Assembly: GCF_010500895.1 (NCBI RefSeq)
Contig: NZ_JAAAWO010000001.1
Span: forward strand, 248,001-312,000
Source of the DNA: Alteromonas genovensis
GTDB taxonomy: Bacteria > Pseudomonadota > Gammaproteobacteria > Enterobacterales > Alteromonadaceae
Direction of reading: 5' to 3'
DNA length: 64,000 nt
Below are positions 20,655-29,057 of this stretch, piece by piece; position 1 is the first letter of the stretch, and every line of letters begins with the position of its first letter. The position numbers were made by a program, and so were the translations under genes. The notes under the pieces were generated by a model, which worked only from the letters and a program-made list of their open reading frames with translations, did not search any database and was not told the DNA's origin.

Positions 20655-22175
20655 ATGAGTATAACCGAACAAGTTCACACTGATAGCGCAGATGTTGAAA
20701 AACAATTTGTTTCTTTTTTAATCCAAGAAGAGTGTTTTGCATTCCAAATGTTATCAGTCGGAGAAATCATCAGAGTTCCAGTTTTGGTATCTGTCCCATT
20801 AGGGCCGCCTCAAATGCAAGGACTGGCAAATCTTAGAGGAAATGTGCTGCCAGTTTACGATCTGTCAATGATTTTACTTGGCAAGCCTTCAGTGGTATCC
20901 GATGTGAATCGCGTTATTGTAGTTGATACAGAGCTTGGGAGTATTGGTTTTCTTGTAGACCGAGTTCTCAAGGTGTACAGCGTGCCAAGCAATTGCGTGG
21001 TCGACAGCGATAGTAAAGCGGTCGCTGTGGCTTACGACTATTTAGATGGAATTATAAAGCAAGCAGATATGCCCGTTGAGCAAATTCTGAATGTGTCTTC
21101 ACTAGCTAAAGCACAATCAATAGCAAAGCTAGAATCGAAAAATACCACCCTTTCTCACTTTGCATCAGCTGACAGTAAGACGAATATTGGACAAGAGGCA
21201 GATGACCTGCAGCAACTTGTGTGTTTTTCGCTAGAGGCTCAAGACTTTGCTCTGCATTTACAGGACGTGCAAGAAATAGTGCGGGTACCAGATGCCATGT
21301 CGCAATTACCCGATAGCCTACCTTGTGTTTTAGGGCTTGTTAATCTCAGGGGGCGAATTATTCCTATTATCGATCTTGCGTCGACCATACACATGAAAAG
21401 TTCTCAAATTAACGATGCAAGCAGAATTGTGATCATACATAGCGCACATTATGGAAGTATTGGCTTCGTTGTCGCTAAGGTAAGCAACGTCATGTCAATT
21501 TGCAGTAATGAGATGGAGCCTGTTCCTAGTGTTTGTAACGATGGCGCAGAGTCTGGCTTCCTTGAAGCGGTTTACCGACGAGACGGCGGCAAAAGTTTAG
21601 TTTCAATAATCTCGTTAGAGAATATTTTCATGCGTTCCTTATCACATACGCTAAGTACCATGGAAACCAATCTTATAGGAGAGGAAAACGTGACTGAGGT
21701 TAAGCAAGATTCGGTGGGCGAAGACGACTATGAACAGTACGTCATATTCTGGATTGAGGGACAGGAGTATGGCGTTAGTATTGAAGACACTCAAGAGATA
21801 ACTCGTGTACCAGAAAAGCTAGAGAGTGTGCCAGGCACTCCTCACTACCTGAAAGGAATTGTTAACTTAAGAGGTACAGTTTTACCTGTTATCGATTTGA
21901 GAAGCCGTTTAAATCTGCCTTCGTCGCAAAGCTGTGAGCGTCAGAGGATTGTTGTACTGACGAAAAATAAGTTACGTACAGGTTTTATTGTAGACAGCGT
22001 TGTTGAAGTAAAAACCGTGGTGCGAAATGCGATTGAAAAAGCACCTTCCTTATCAGATTCACAAAGTGAATTTTTAAATAGGTTAATAAAGCTCAGCGAT
22101 GAAAAACGCATTATCCAACTTATCGAGCCTAGTGTGTTGCTTCACGACAGTGCTGTAGAAACTGCTCGTGGTTAA
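20655..22175 (+). CDS. cheW: Triple-domain CheW coupling protein
   Basis: Adaptor that links receptors to CheA. 506 residues from ATG 20655, chosen because GAGGAAG lies just upstream; an in-frame start at 20604 has no such site. Three CheW domains follow each other, at about 17-150, 188-325 and 358-500. Each has its own NLRG block: LANLRGNVLPVYDL, LVNLRGRIIPIIDL and IVNLRGTVLPVIDL. Most CheW proteins have one domain, so this may bridge several receptors or kinases in the baseplate. The stop is followed directly by the cheB region. Confidence 0.93.
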   Translation: MSITEQVHTDSADVEKQFVSFLIQEECFAFQMLSVGEIIRVPVLVSVPLGPPQMQGLANLRGNVLPVYDLSMILLGKPSVVSDVNRVIVVDTELGSIGFLVDRVLKVYSVPSNCVVDSDSKAVAVAYDYLDGIIKQADMPVEQILNVSSLAKAQSIAKLESKNTTLSHFASADSKTNIGQEADDLQQLVCFSLEAQDFALHLQDVQEIVRVPDAMSQLPDSLPCVLGLVNLRGRIIPIIDLASTIHMKSSQINDASRIVIIHSAHYGSIGFVVAKVSNVMSICSNEMEPVPSVCNDGAESGFLEAVYRRDGGKSLVSIISLENIFMRSLSHTLSTMETNLIGEENVTEVKQDSVGEDDYEQYVIFWIEGQEYGVSIEDTQEITRVPEKLESVPGTPHYLKGIVNLRGTVLPVIDLRSRLNLPSSQSCERQRIVVLTKNKLRTGFIVDSVVEVKTVVRNAIEKAPSLSDSQSEFLNRLIKLSDEKRIIQLIEPSVLLHDSAVETARG

Positions 22176-22202
22176 ATGTCTTATCGCTTGAGAGGTCAAG
22201 AA

Positions 22203-23240
22203 ATGCCCATTAAAGTTCTTATCGTCGATGACTCCGCTCTTATGCGCAAACACTTCTCTAACCTATTCATCAGGGAGGGGTTTGTGGTTGACATAGCGCG
22301 CAACGGAGAAGAAGCACTTAGCAAAGCCGTTGAGTTTCAACCAGATTGCATTACGTTAGACATCAATATGCCCGTGATGGACGGGATGACATGTTTAGCT
22401 ATTTTGAAAGATTTATACTCTTGCCCAATTATTATGGTTTCATCGCTCACTCAAAAAGGTGCGATCGTCACCTTAGAAGCGCTCACCTTAGGCGCCGCCG
22501 ATTTTGTACTAAAAACTGGCGGAACCGTATCTCGTGATATTGCAGACATAGAAGCTCCCCTAATTGATAAAATCCATGCTCTGACAAACGCGGTTAAGCC
22601 AGTAAGAACAATTCGAAAAGTAAATTCAACTGCAGCCCCTGTCCCGCAGAATACATCTTCAAACCAGCAGGTGGATGTCGTGCTTATTGGAGTTTCAACT
22701 GGTGGTCCAAAAAAACTGGAGCAAATTTTAACTCAGCTTTCGCCACAGTTTCCAGCTCCTATCGTAATTGCTCAGCACATGCCAGCTTCATTTACTAGCG
22801 CACTAAGCAATCGGTTGGATGGAATTTGCCCGCTTCCTGTCATGGAAGCCGGCAATAAAACTAAGTTGAAACGCGGCTGCGTGTATATAGCAAAAGGGGA
22901 TTCGGATGTCGTATTCTCAAAATCAGGCCAAGACATCTTTATCAGGCCTGTTCCCTCTAGTCCTTCTTTTCTATGGCACCCGAGTGTAGATCGCATGGTT
23001 GAGTCTGCACTCTCCTGCTATGAGCCGATGAATATGGTTTGTGTTCAACTCACTGGAATGGGGTATGACGGGGCGCATGCTATGAGTAAAGCGTTCAAAG
23101 GTGGGGCTATAACAATTGCCGAAAGTGAAAAGTCTGCAGTGGTGTTTGGCATGCCTAAAGAGTTAATAGAGGCTGGATGTGCCAGTTTTACCCTTGATAG
23201 TCATCATATTTCCGGAAAATTGAACACACTGTGCCGCTGA
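22203..23240 (+). CDS. cheB: CheB, receptor methylesterase with receiver domain
   Basis: Chemoreceptor glutamate methylesterase/amidase controlled by phosphorylation. 345 residues from ATG 22203 (MPIKVLIVDDSALMRK), preferred to the ATG at 22176 because AGAGG at 22191-22195 sits upstream. The receiver domain has D53 (TLDINMPVMDG). The esterase domain has the catalytic triad S165 (GVSTGGP), H192 (AQHMP) and D289 (GMGYDGA). Normal two-domain CheB; with CheR it supplies methylation-based adaptation for this array. Confidence 0.95.
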   Translation: MPIKVLIVDDSALMRKHFSNLFIREGFVVDIARNGEEALSKAVEFQPDCITLDINMPVMDGMTCLAILKDLYSCPIIMVSSLTQKGAIVTLEALTLGAADFVLKTGGTVSRDIADIEAPLIDKIHALTNAVKPVRTIRKVNSTAAPVPQNTSSNQQVDVVLIGVSTGGPKKLEQILTQLSPQFPAPIVIAQHMPASFTSALSNRLDGICPLPVMEAGNKTKLKRGCVYIAKGDSDVVFSKSGQDIFIRPVPSSPSFLWHPSVDRMVESALSCYEPMNMVCVQLTGMGYDGAHAMSKAFKGGAITIAESEKSAVVFGMPKELIEAGCASFTLDSHHISGKLNTLCR

Positions 23241-23250
23241 GGAGATTCAA

Positions 23251-23892
23251 ATGGGATTGAAAAAGAAAAATGACGTTAGTTTTGATACTGAATCGAGCGA
23301 GTCAGAACGCCGTGCAGTAGCCAGAACCTACGAACAATTAATCCGCGATTTATCCTCAAGTGACATAGAGGTAAGACGCTGGGCAATTCGTGATTTAGGG
23401 GCCAGTGACACTGCGGACGAAGTGTTCATCGAACGGCTTCACAAAGAGACTGACGTTACCATTATTGAGGCGCTATTCTCTGCTTTAGACAAGATGTTTT
23501 CGTCAAAGACAGCAAGTGAGATGCTTGATTTGCTCAAATCAGAGAACGTTCAAGTTCGAAATGGAGCTATAGAACTTTTTCAGCTCAATCCTGTTGAGTT
23601 CGCCTCTCAAATTGACAATATCATCGATGATAGCGATCCAGATGTACGAATTTTCTGTGTCGATATTATTGGCGCTGTTGCACACAAAGAGGCTACAAAC
23701 TGGCTACATAAAATTGCTCTAACGGACACGAACATAAATGTTGTAGGAACCGCATTAGACAAACTCACAGAGGTAGGCGACGGCACAACGTTGGAAGTAT
23801 TGCCATTGGTTGCTGAACGACATGCTGGCAATTCGTACATAGAATTTGTCATCAATATTCTCTATCAACAGCTAGGTTCAGCTGATGAGTAG
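23251..23892 (+). CDS. HEAT-repeat-like protein in the chemosensory operon
   Basis: 213 residues, cytoplasmic, helical. A basic, polar start (about 1-30) precedes repeated helix pairs with HEAT-type spacing, for example VRRWAIRDLGAS, VQVRNGAIELF and DPDVRIFCVDIIGAVAHKEATNWL. No catalytic motif is seen. HEAT proteins usually hold other proteins, so a scaffold for CheR/CheB or for receptor tails is a guess from context. GAGGAG lies upstream of the ATG; the stop overlaps cheR by 8 bp. Confidence 0.75.
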   Translation: MGLKKKNDVSFDTESSESERRAVARTYEQLIRDLSSSDIEVRRWAIRDLGASDTADEVFIERLHKETDVTIIEALFSALDKMFSSKTASEMLDLLKSENVQVRNGAIELFQLNPVEFASQIDNIIDDSDPDVRIFCVDIIGAVAHKEATNWLHKIALTDTNINVVGTALDKLTEVGDGTTLEVLPLVAERHAGNSYIEFVINILYQQLGSADE

Positions 23893-24739
23893 CGCATCAT
23901 TAGACAAAATTTCAACAGCAGATTTTGAACGCTTCCGCTCACTGTTTTATCGAAAAACAGGTATTCACTTTGAAGATGGGAAGCGTTATTTCGTTGATAA
24001 ACGTCTCTATGAACGAATGAAAGTCACGGGGCATACGACATTTAAAAGCTACTTTACGTTCATGCGATTTCAGGCAAGCGGTGATGAATTTCAAAACTTA
24101 GTGAATGCCATGACAGTCAACGAAACGTACTTCTTTCGTGAAGACTATCAGTTTTCTGCCATGACTAAACATATAATGGACGAGCTTGATAGTAAACGTC
24201 AGCCTGGTGAAGATCTTAGGATTTGGTCGGTTCCCTCTAGCACTGGCGAAGAGCCTTATTCTATTGCAATTCAGTTGCTTGAATATTGGAAGGGAATATC
24301 ACATCGAGATGTAGAAATAATTTCTTCAGACATCGATAGCAAGGTCTTGCAAGCAGCAAAGAAAGGACTCTATTCAAAACGCTCGGTACAAAATATTCCA
24401 GTGGATATTCAAAGAAAATACTTTGTAGAAAACAATGGGCAGTTCCAACTAATTGAAGATATTCGCGATTCTGTTTCATTCACTCTCGCCAACATTTTAT
24501 CTTCAAGCAATATGAAGCAGTTTCGACATTTTGACCTCATATTTTGTCGTAATTTATTGATTTACTTCGACGATGACTCACGCAAGCGGGCAGCACAAGT
24601 TTTGTACGATGCTATGAAGCCAGGGGGGTATATTTTTCTCGGTCATTCTGAGTCGATGAGTCGTATAACGTCTATGTTTAAAATTAAAAGATTTGGTGAT
24701 GTGATTGCTTACCAAAAACCTATGACAGGGGGTGAGTGA
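23885..24739 (+). CDS. cheR: CheR, chemoreceptor methyltransferase
   Basis: SAM-dependent methyltransferase for receptor glutamates. 284 residues: N-terminal helical domain (to about 75) with NETYFFRE at 79-86, then the SAM-binding fold with the STGEEPYS motif at 118-126 (WSVPSSTGEEPYSIA). Later blocks include SSDIDSKVL, FDLIFCRNLLIYF and GHSESM. It overlaps the HEAT gene by 8 bp and nearly touches cheY. Confidence 0.95.
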   Translation: MSSASLDKISTADFERFRSLFYRKTGIHFEDGKRYFVDKRLYERMKVTGHTTFKSYFTFMRFQASGDEFQNLVNAMTVNETYFFREDYQFSAMTKHIMDELDSKRQPGEDLRIWSVPSSTGEEPYSIAIQLLEYWKGISHRDVEIISSDIDSKVLQAAKKGLYSKRSVQNIPVDIQRKYFVENNGQFQLIEDIRDSVSFTLANILSSSNMKQFRHFDLIFCRNLLIYFDDDSRKRAAQVLYDAMKPGGYIFLGHSESMSRITSMFKIKRFGDVIAYQKPMTGGE

Positions 24740-24740
24740 G

Positions 24741-25112
24741 ATGAAGAATATCATGATTGTTGACGACGCCACTACAGTTCGTATGTTTCACAAAGGCGTT
24801 ATTTCTTCTATAAACCGACACATAGAAGAGGCTGAAAATGGCGTAGAAGCATTAGAGAAAGCGCTTAAAGCGCCTATTGATCTGTTCTTGGTTGATATCA
24901 ACATGCCAAAAATGGACGGGTACCGATTATGCCAAGAAATCAGACAACGTGACGAGCTACGCACATCCACAGTCATCATGATAAGTACAGAGTCAGCGAA
25001 GCTGGATGAGGAACGGGCCTATAGAAGTGGTGCAAATTTTTATATGTCTAAGCCTGTAGACAGTGAACAGCTCAAAGTGCTTGTTGGGGCTATATTAGGG
25101 GATGCGGTATGA
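24741..25112 (+). CDS. cheY: CheY-like single-domain response regulator (first)
   Basis: Stand-alone receiver of 123 residues from ATG 24741, with GGGGG upstream. An in-frame GTG at 24732 is an alternative start. Acidic pocket V-D-D at about 7-9, phospho-acceptor D52 (LVDINMPKMDG), switch Thr/Ser in MISTES, and the conserved Lys in MSKPVD. It sits just before cheA with a 4-bp overlap, so it is a likely direct phosphorylation target of that kinase. Confidence 0.92.
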   Translation: MKNIMIVDDATTVRMFHKGVISSINRHIEEAENGVEALEKALKAPIDLFLVDINMPKMDGYRLCQEIRQRDELRTSTVIMISTESAKLDEERAYRSGANFYMSKPVDSEQLKVLVGAILGDAV

Positions 25113-27691
25113 GTGAGCTTCTAGATGTATTTATTAATGAGTCGAGAGAAAATCTAGAGTCAGCAAGTCGAGGCCTGTTAACGATACAGTCCTCGAGCTC
25201 TCACAACGGTATCATCGACGGTATTTTTAGAGACATCCACACAATTAAAGGCTCTTCTGATCTTTTCGATATTAAACCCCTCACCGCGTTAGCGCACGCC
25301 GCAGAAGATTTGCTTGATTGTCTACGAGCGAGTGAAGTCGTTTATACCGAAGAAATTGGTGACCTTCTATTAGAGGTGTTAGATCAAATATCCTCGTGGT
25401 TCGATGAGCTTGAACTCGGTACTGAAAACATGAACGAATGGAAACCAGTTTCGGTAAAACTAAGCGATTCATTACGTGCATTCATTAATGCAGACAACCC
25501 AAAGGTCACCAGCTATGAAGAGCAGCCGCACCCCGTCTCATCGTCTTCTGAAAATGTTATTGGAAATATAGCGAGTGAATCACCTGGCGCTGGCCCATTC
25601 ACTAGCACTATCGGTACATTCACGTCCAAGTTTTCATCAAGCTCGGCAATCATTCTTTTGGCAAAAACGCAAAGTGAAAACCTGTATCTCATAGACTATC
25701 AGCCAGATCACGACTGCTTTTTTCGGGGCGAAGATCCGTTCAATGTATTAATCACAATGCCTGGTTTATTGGGTTTCAAAGCAGCATTTCCACTTTTAAC
25801 AAGCGAAAGCGATATTTACGAGAGTGCTCTCTCTTTTGTTGCCATCGGTGAAGCGGATATAAGTGAAATCGATAGCCATATGGCATATTACGAGGGACAG
25901 TATCACGTATCGCACATCTCTCGCCGCGAATTAGCACTGTCTTGTGCCGCTGAAATAAGAGACGCTGTCGAGAAACTTGCGAATGAAAGTCTCCTTATTG
26001 CGATTGAAGATGGTGAGTTGGAGCAGATACAAAGTGTTGCCGAGTTACTGCAAACCTCGGGTAATCACGACCCTATGACAAATGCAGTGCTCTGTTATTT
26101 GGCAAAAGGAAATGAGTACCCTGCTAATTCTACTCAAGCCCATATGCAAGGTAGCGTGAAGCTAGAATCTCTTCAGCTTACAGACAATAAACACGTTAAA
26201 TCTGTCAGCCTCTATGAAGTCGAGCTATTGCAACAGCAGCGCAAACTACTTGACGCAGAGTATTACAATCGCGAGCTTATGCTCCCTTCAGTAGCGAACC
26301 TAACGCAACAATTGCTGTGTCGTTTTGCAATTGAATGTGATTTGACCTGTGAGGAGAGCATACGAAATGCGATAGACCGCGCCTTGTCTGTGGCGAGCAC
26401 CCCTTTAGAGAATTCACAACCAGAGAACGACAGTAATTCAATAGATGTTGATTCGCATAACAGACACGCTTCTTCAAATTCACCCGCTGAAGAGGGGGCT
26501 AAATCAGAACGCCACGTCGTGAAAATGCTCAAAGTCGACCAAGAAAAAATTGATTATCTCATGGATATCGTTGGTGAACTGGCTGTCGCAAAAAATTCTT
26601 TACCCTACTTAGCAAAGCAAGCTGAAAAAGAAGGGGGAAGTAAAGCGTTGAGTAAGCAGATTAAGTCTCATTTTTCTATCGTGAATCGTTTAACTGAGTC
26701 GTTACAAAGCGCTGTGCTTCAGATTCGTATGGTGCCAGTATCTCATGTTTTCGAACGGTATCCTCGTTTGGTGCGTGACCTTGCTAGAAAGCTTAATAAA
26801 AAAATTGAGTTAGTTATGAGTGGAGAGGATACAGAATTCGACAAAAATTTAATTGAATCACTGTCTGAACCGCTTATTCACCTGCTGCGAAATAGCATTG
26901 ACCATGGTATTGAGCTTCCAGATTTAAGGATACAGCAGGGTAAAGCGGAAAAAGGAAGAATAGATCTTATTGCTACTCCGCTTGATGATAGCGTTGTCAT
27001 TGAAATTCGCGATGACGGTAAAGGAATTGACCCTGAAAAATTAAAAATGCTTGCCTTCCAAAAGGGCATCATCACTGAACATCAGCTAGAAACAATGAAT
27101 GATGAGGACGCGCTTCAGCTTATCTTTGCTCCGGGATTTTCAACCAACGAAGAGGTGTCTGATTTATCGGGACGTGGAGTTGGCATGGATGCTGTGCGCA
27201 CCATGGTAAATCAGGCCGGCGGAAAAATTGAGATGAGCAGCGAGCTCGGTATTGGAACCACATTTAAACTCTTGCTGCCTCAAACCATGTCGGTAAACCA
27301 TGTAATGATGTTTGAGGTCGCCGATCAAATGTTCGCTGTCAGTATGGATGCGGTTGTTGAAACAGTAAAAGTGCATCGAAGTGAAATTCAACGAATTCGC
27401 AATCAGAATGTACTTGTTATCCGCGATAAGTTAATCCCGCTGTGTGAACTGCGTTCGGCGCTTGGTTTTGAAAATCAAGAAAAGGGAGAAGAGTGTTCTA
27501 TCTTGATCGTGACTTCTCCTACCGGCGAGCATGGGTTGGTGATAGATAAATTTCACGAGGGAATAGATGTTATTCAAAAGCCTTTAGAGGGAGTCCTGTC
27601 TGGCTATTCCCACTTTTCAGGTACAGCACTACTAGGCGATGGGCGTGTGCTGCTGATTGTAAATATTCAGGAGATACTCGCATGCCATTAG
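25109..27691 (+). CDS. cheA: CheA, chemosensory histidine kinase
   Basis: 860 residues. N-terminal HPt domain with phospho-His H44 (IHTIKGSSD). A domain at about 178-270 (LYLIDYQPDHDCFF ... DPFNVLITMPGL) looks like a variant regulator-binding domain. A long variable stretch runs from about 270 to 470. Then come the dimerisation helices (VDQEKIDYLMDIVGELAVAK) and the ATPase domain with N box HLLRNSIDHG (about 590), DDGKGID (about 635) and GRGVGMD (about 688). The end is a CheW-like domain from about 725. All kinase motifs are intact. It overlaps cheY by 4 bp and the next gene by 10 bp. Confidence 0.95.
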   Translation: MSELLDVFINESRENLESASRGLLTIQSSSSHNGIIDGIFRDIHTIKGSSDLFDIKPLTALAHAAEDLLDCLRASEVVYTEEIGDLLLEVLDQISSWFDELELGTENMNEWKPVSVKLSDSLRAFINADNPKVTSYEEQPHPVSSSSENVIGNIASESPGAGPFTSTIGTFTSKFSSSSAIILLAKTQSENLYLIDYQPDHDCFFRGEDPFNVLITMPGLLGFKAAFPLLTSESDIYESALSFVAIGEADISEIDSHMAYYEGQYHVSHISRRELALSCAAEIRDAVEKLANESLLIAIEDGELEQIQSVAELLQTSGNHDPMTNAVLCYLAKGNEYPANSTQAHMQGSVKLESLQLTDNKHVKSVSLYEVELLQQQRKLLDAEYYNRELMLPSVANLTQQLLCRFAIECDLTCEESIRNAIDRALSVASTPLENSQPENDSNSIDVDSHNRHASSNSPAEEGAKSERHVVKMLKVDQEKIDYLMDIVGELAVAKNSLPYLAKQAEKEGGSKALSKQIKSHFSIVNRLTESLQSAVLQIRMVPVSHVFERYPRLVRDLARKLNKKIELVMSGEDTEFDKNLIESLSEPLIHLLRNSIDHGIELPDLRIQQGKAEKGRIDLIATPLDDSVVIEIRDDGKGIDPEKLKMLAFQKGIITEHQLETMNDEDALQLIFAPGFSTNEEVSDLSGRGVGMDAVRTMVNQAGGKIEMSSELGIGTTFKLLLPQTMSVNHVMMFEVADQMFAVSMDAVVETVKVHRSEIQRIRNQNVLVIRDKLIPLCELRSALGFENQEKGEECSILIVTSPTGEHGLVIDKFHEGIDVIQKPLEGVLSGYSHFSGTALLGDGRVLLIVNIQEILACH

Positions 27692-27936
27692 TATTGAAGA
27701 AAAAAGTGGCGGTGCTGCGTGGGCACTGCGAAATAGAGGACGCAGAAAGCTTGTTCAATTGGCTGCAGGAGTCCTCTGGACGTTCGCTAAATTTAAAAGA
27801 GCTGACCTCCGCACATACAGCTATCTACCAAGTGATTTTAGGGTTCCAACCTACAATATCGATAATGCCTGAGGACACTTCACTGTTTTGGCTTAAAGAG
27901 CTATTAACGCACGATTCGAAAGAGGTGTGGTTGTGA
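27682..27936 (+). CDS. Small STAS-like protein
   Basis: 84 residues. The pattern VAVLRGHCEIEDAESLFNWL followed by LNLKELTSAHTAIYQVIL matches the spacing of STAS anti-sigma-antagonist domains (typically DLSxVxxxDSSGLxxLL). The usual Asp before the regulatory Ser is His here, and the Ser position is Thr. Many STAS proteins in chemosensory operons have unknown partners. It starts inside cheA (10-bp overlap) and ends sharing a base with the ParA-like ATG, so it is translationally linked to both. Family call is tentative. Confidence 0.6.
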   Translation: MPLVLKKKVAVLRGHCEIEDAESLFNWLQESSGRSLNLKELTSAHTAIYQVILGFQPTISIMPEDTSLFWLKELLTHDSKEVWL

Positions 27937-28667
27937 TGCGGGTTGTAACGGTCGCAAATAGGAAAGGTGGAAGTGCTAAAACGACCACTGTTGTAAACCT
28001 TGCCTATGGTCTTGCGACTAGGGGGCGACGTGTATTGGTATTAGACTTAGACAATCAAGGACATGTGCTACACGGATTCTCTCAAGGCGAGCAAAGCCCT
28101 ATTACGCCTGCTTTTCCAATTGAGCATTTTTATAAACAACTTGTGGCAGTGCACCCCAATATTGATATCACAGAAGTGAACAATACAAGTTCCGATATTG
28201 GAAGCCAGATCCAGTTACAAGCGGTAAGAGAGTGGTGTGATGATTCAAGAGTGCGCGCACGCTACGACGTGATTCTTATTGACACCCCACCAACGCTCAA
28301 TGCTCAGCTAATGGCTGCATTAGCAGCCGCTACAGAAATCGTTATACCCGCAGCTCCATTGCCCCTTAGCTCGGATGGTGTAGATAAACTGCTTTTTGCT
28401 TGTTTAAAAGCGGTGTCAGAAAGAAAGTTTAGAGCAAAAAGCATAAAGCTACTCCCTGTCATGGTTGAAAAAAACGTGAGGCTTCATCGCTTAACGCTTA
28501 ACCAGTGGAGAGAGAGATTTGGGAACACAAAAGTATTTTCCCCTATTCACAAGTGCATCAAATTAGCGGAAGCATTCAGTATCAATAAGCCAATAAGTGA
28601 GTTCGCCCCTAAATGTCGGGGAGCGAAAGACTACGACGCACTGTGTAACGCCATGATTTCACAGTAA
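27936..28667 (+). CDS. ParA/MinD-family ATPase of the chemosensory operon
   Basis: 243 residues from ATG 27936, with AAAGAGG at 27919-27925 upstream; a GTG at 27927 is an alternative. Deviant Walker A K10-GGSA-K15-T16 keeps both signature lysines but has Ala where Gly is usual before the second Lys. Walker B-like YDVILIDTPP follows. ParA homologues such as ParC (V. cholerae) and PpfA (Rhodobacter) place chemosensory arrays, which suggests the same job here. No parB or parS candidate is nearby. Confidence 0.85.
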   Translation: MRVVTVANRKGGSAKTTTVVNLAYGLATRGRRVLVLDLDNQGHVLHGFSQGEQSPITPAFPIEHFYKQLVAVHPNIDITEVNNTSSDIGSQIQLQAVREWCDDSRVRARYDVILIDTPPTLNAQLMAALAAATEIVIPAAPLPLSSDGVDKLLFACLKAVSERKFRAKSIKLLPVMVEKNVRLHRLTLNQWRERFGNTKVFSPIHKCIKLAEAFSINKPISEFAPKCRGAKDYDALCNAMISQ

Positions 28668-28680
28668 CAACGGAGCCACT

Positions 28681-29049
28681 ATGAGTACAATACATTTAAT
28701 TGACGATTCTGCAACCATGCTAATGAGTATGGAAATGCTACTTAAGCGAGCAGGATATACCGTAACAAAATCAAACAGCGCTGAAGCTGCGATGAAAGAC
28801 CTTCAAGAGATCACGCCTAAACTCATCATCACAGATTTAAATATGCCAGGTATGAATGGAATAGATCTCATTCAGACTTTAAAACAACAAACAAAGTTTC
28901 GGTTTATGCCGATGCTGATGTTGACTACTGAGTCACAGCAAAGCCGACGTGAGGAGGCGAAGCGAGCTGGTGCAACAGGTTGGTTGGTTAAGCCCGTAGA
29001 GCCCGATCAGCTCATTGGCGTAGTAAAGCAACTGGTTCCTGCAGCATAA
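28681..29049 (+). CDS. CheY-like single-domain response regulator (second)
   Basis: 122 residues, a receiver only. Acidic pair in HLIDDSATM, phospho-acceptor D52 ([11 protein letters not shown]), switch Thr in LTTES and Lys in LVKPVEPD. It is clearly different in sequence from the first CheY of the operon. Two receivers suggest one output and one phosphate sink or feedback arm, but the sequence does not say which. ACGGAG lies upstream of the ATG. Confidence 0.9.
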   Translation: MSTIHLIDDSATMLMSMEMLLKRAGYTVTKSNSAEAAMKDLQEITPKLIITDLNMPGMNGIDLIQTLKQQTKFRFMPMLMLTTESQQSRREEAKRAGATGWLVKPVEPDQLIGVVKQLVPAA

Positions 29050-29057
29050 GGTTAAAC

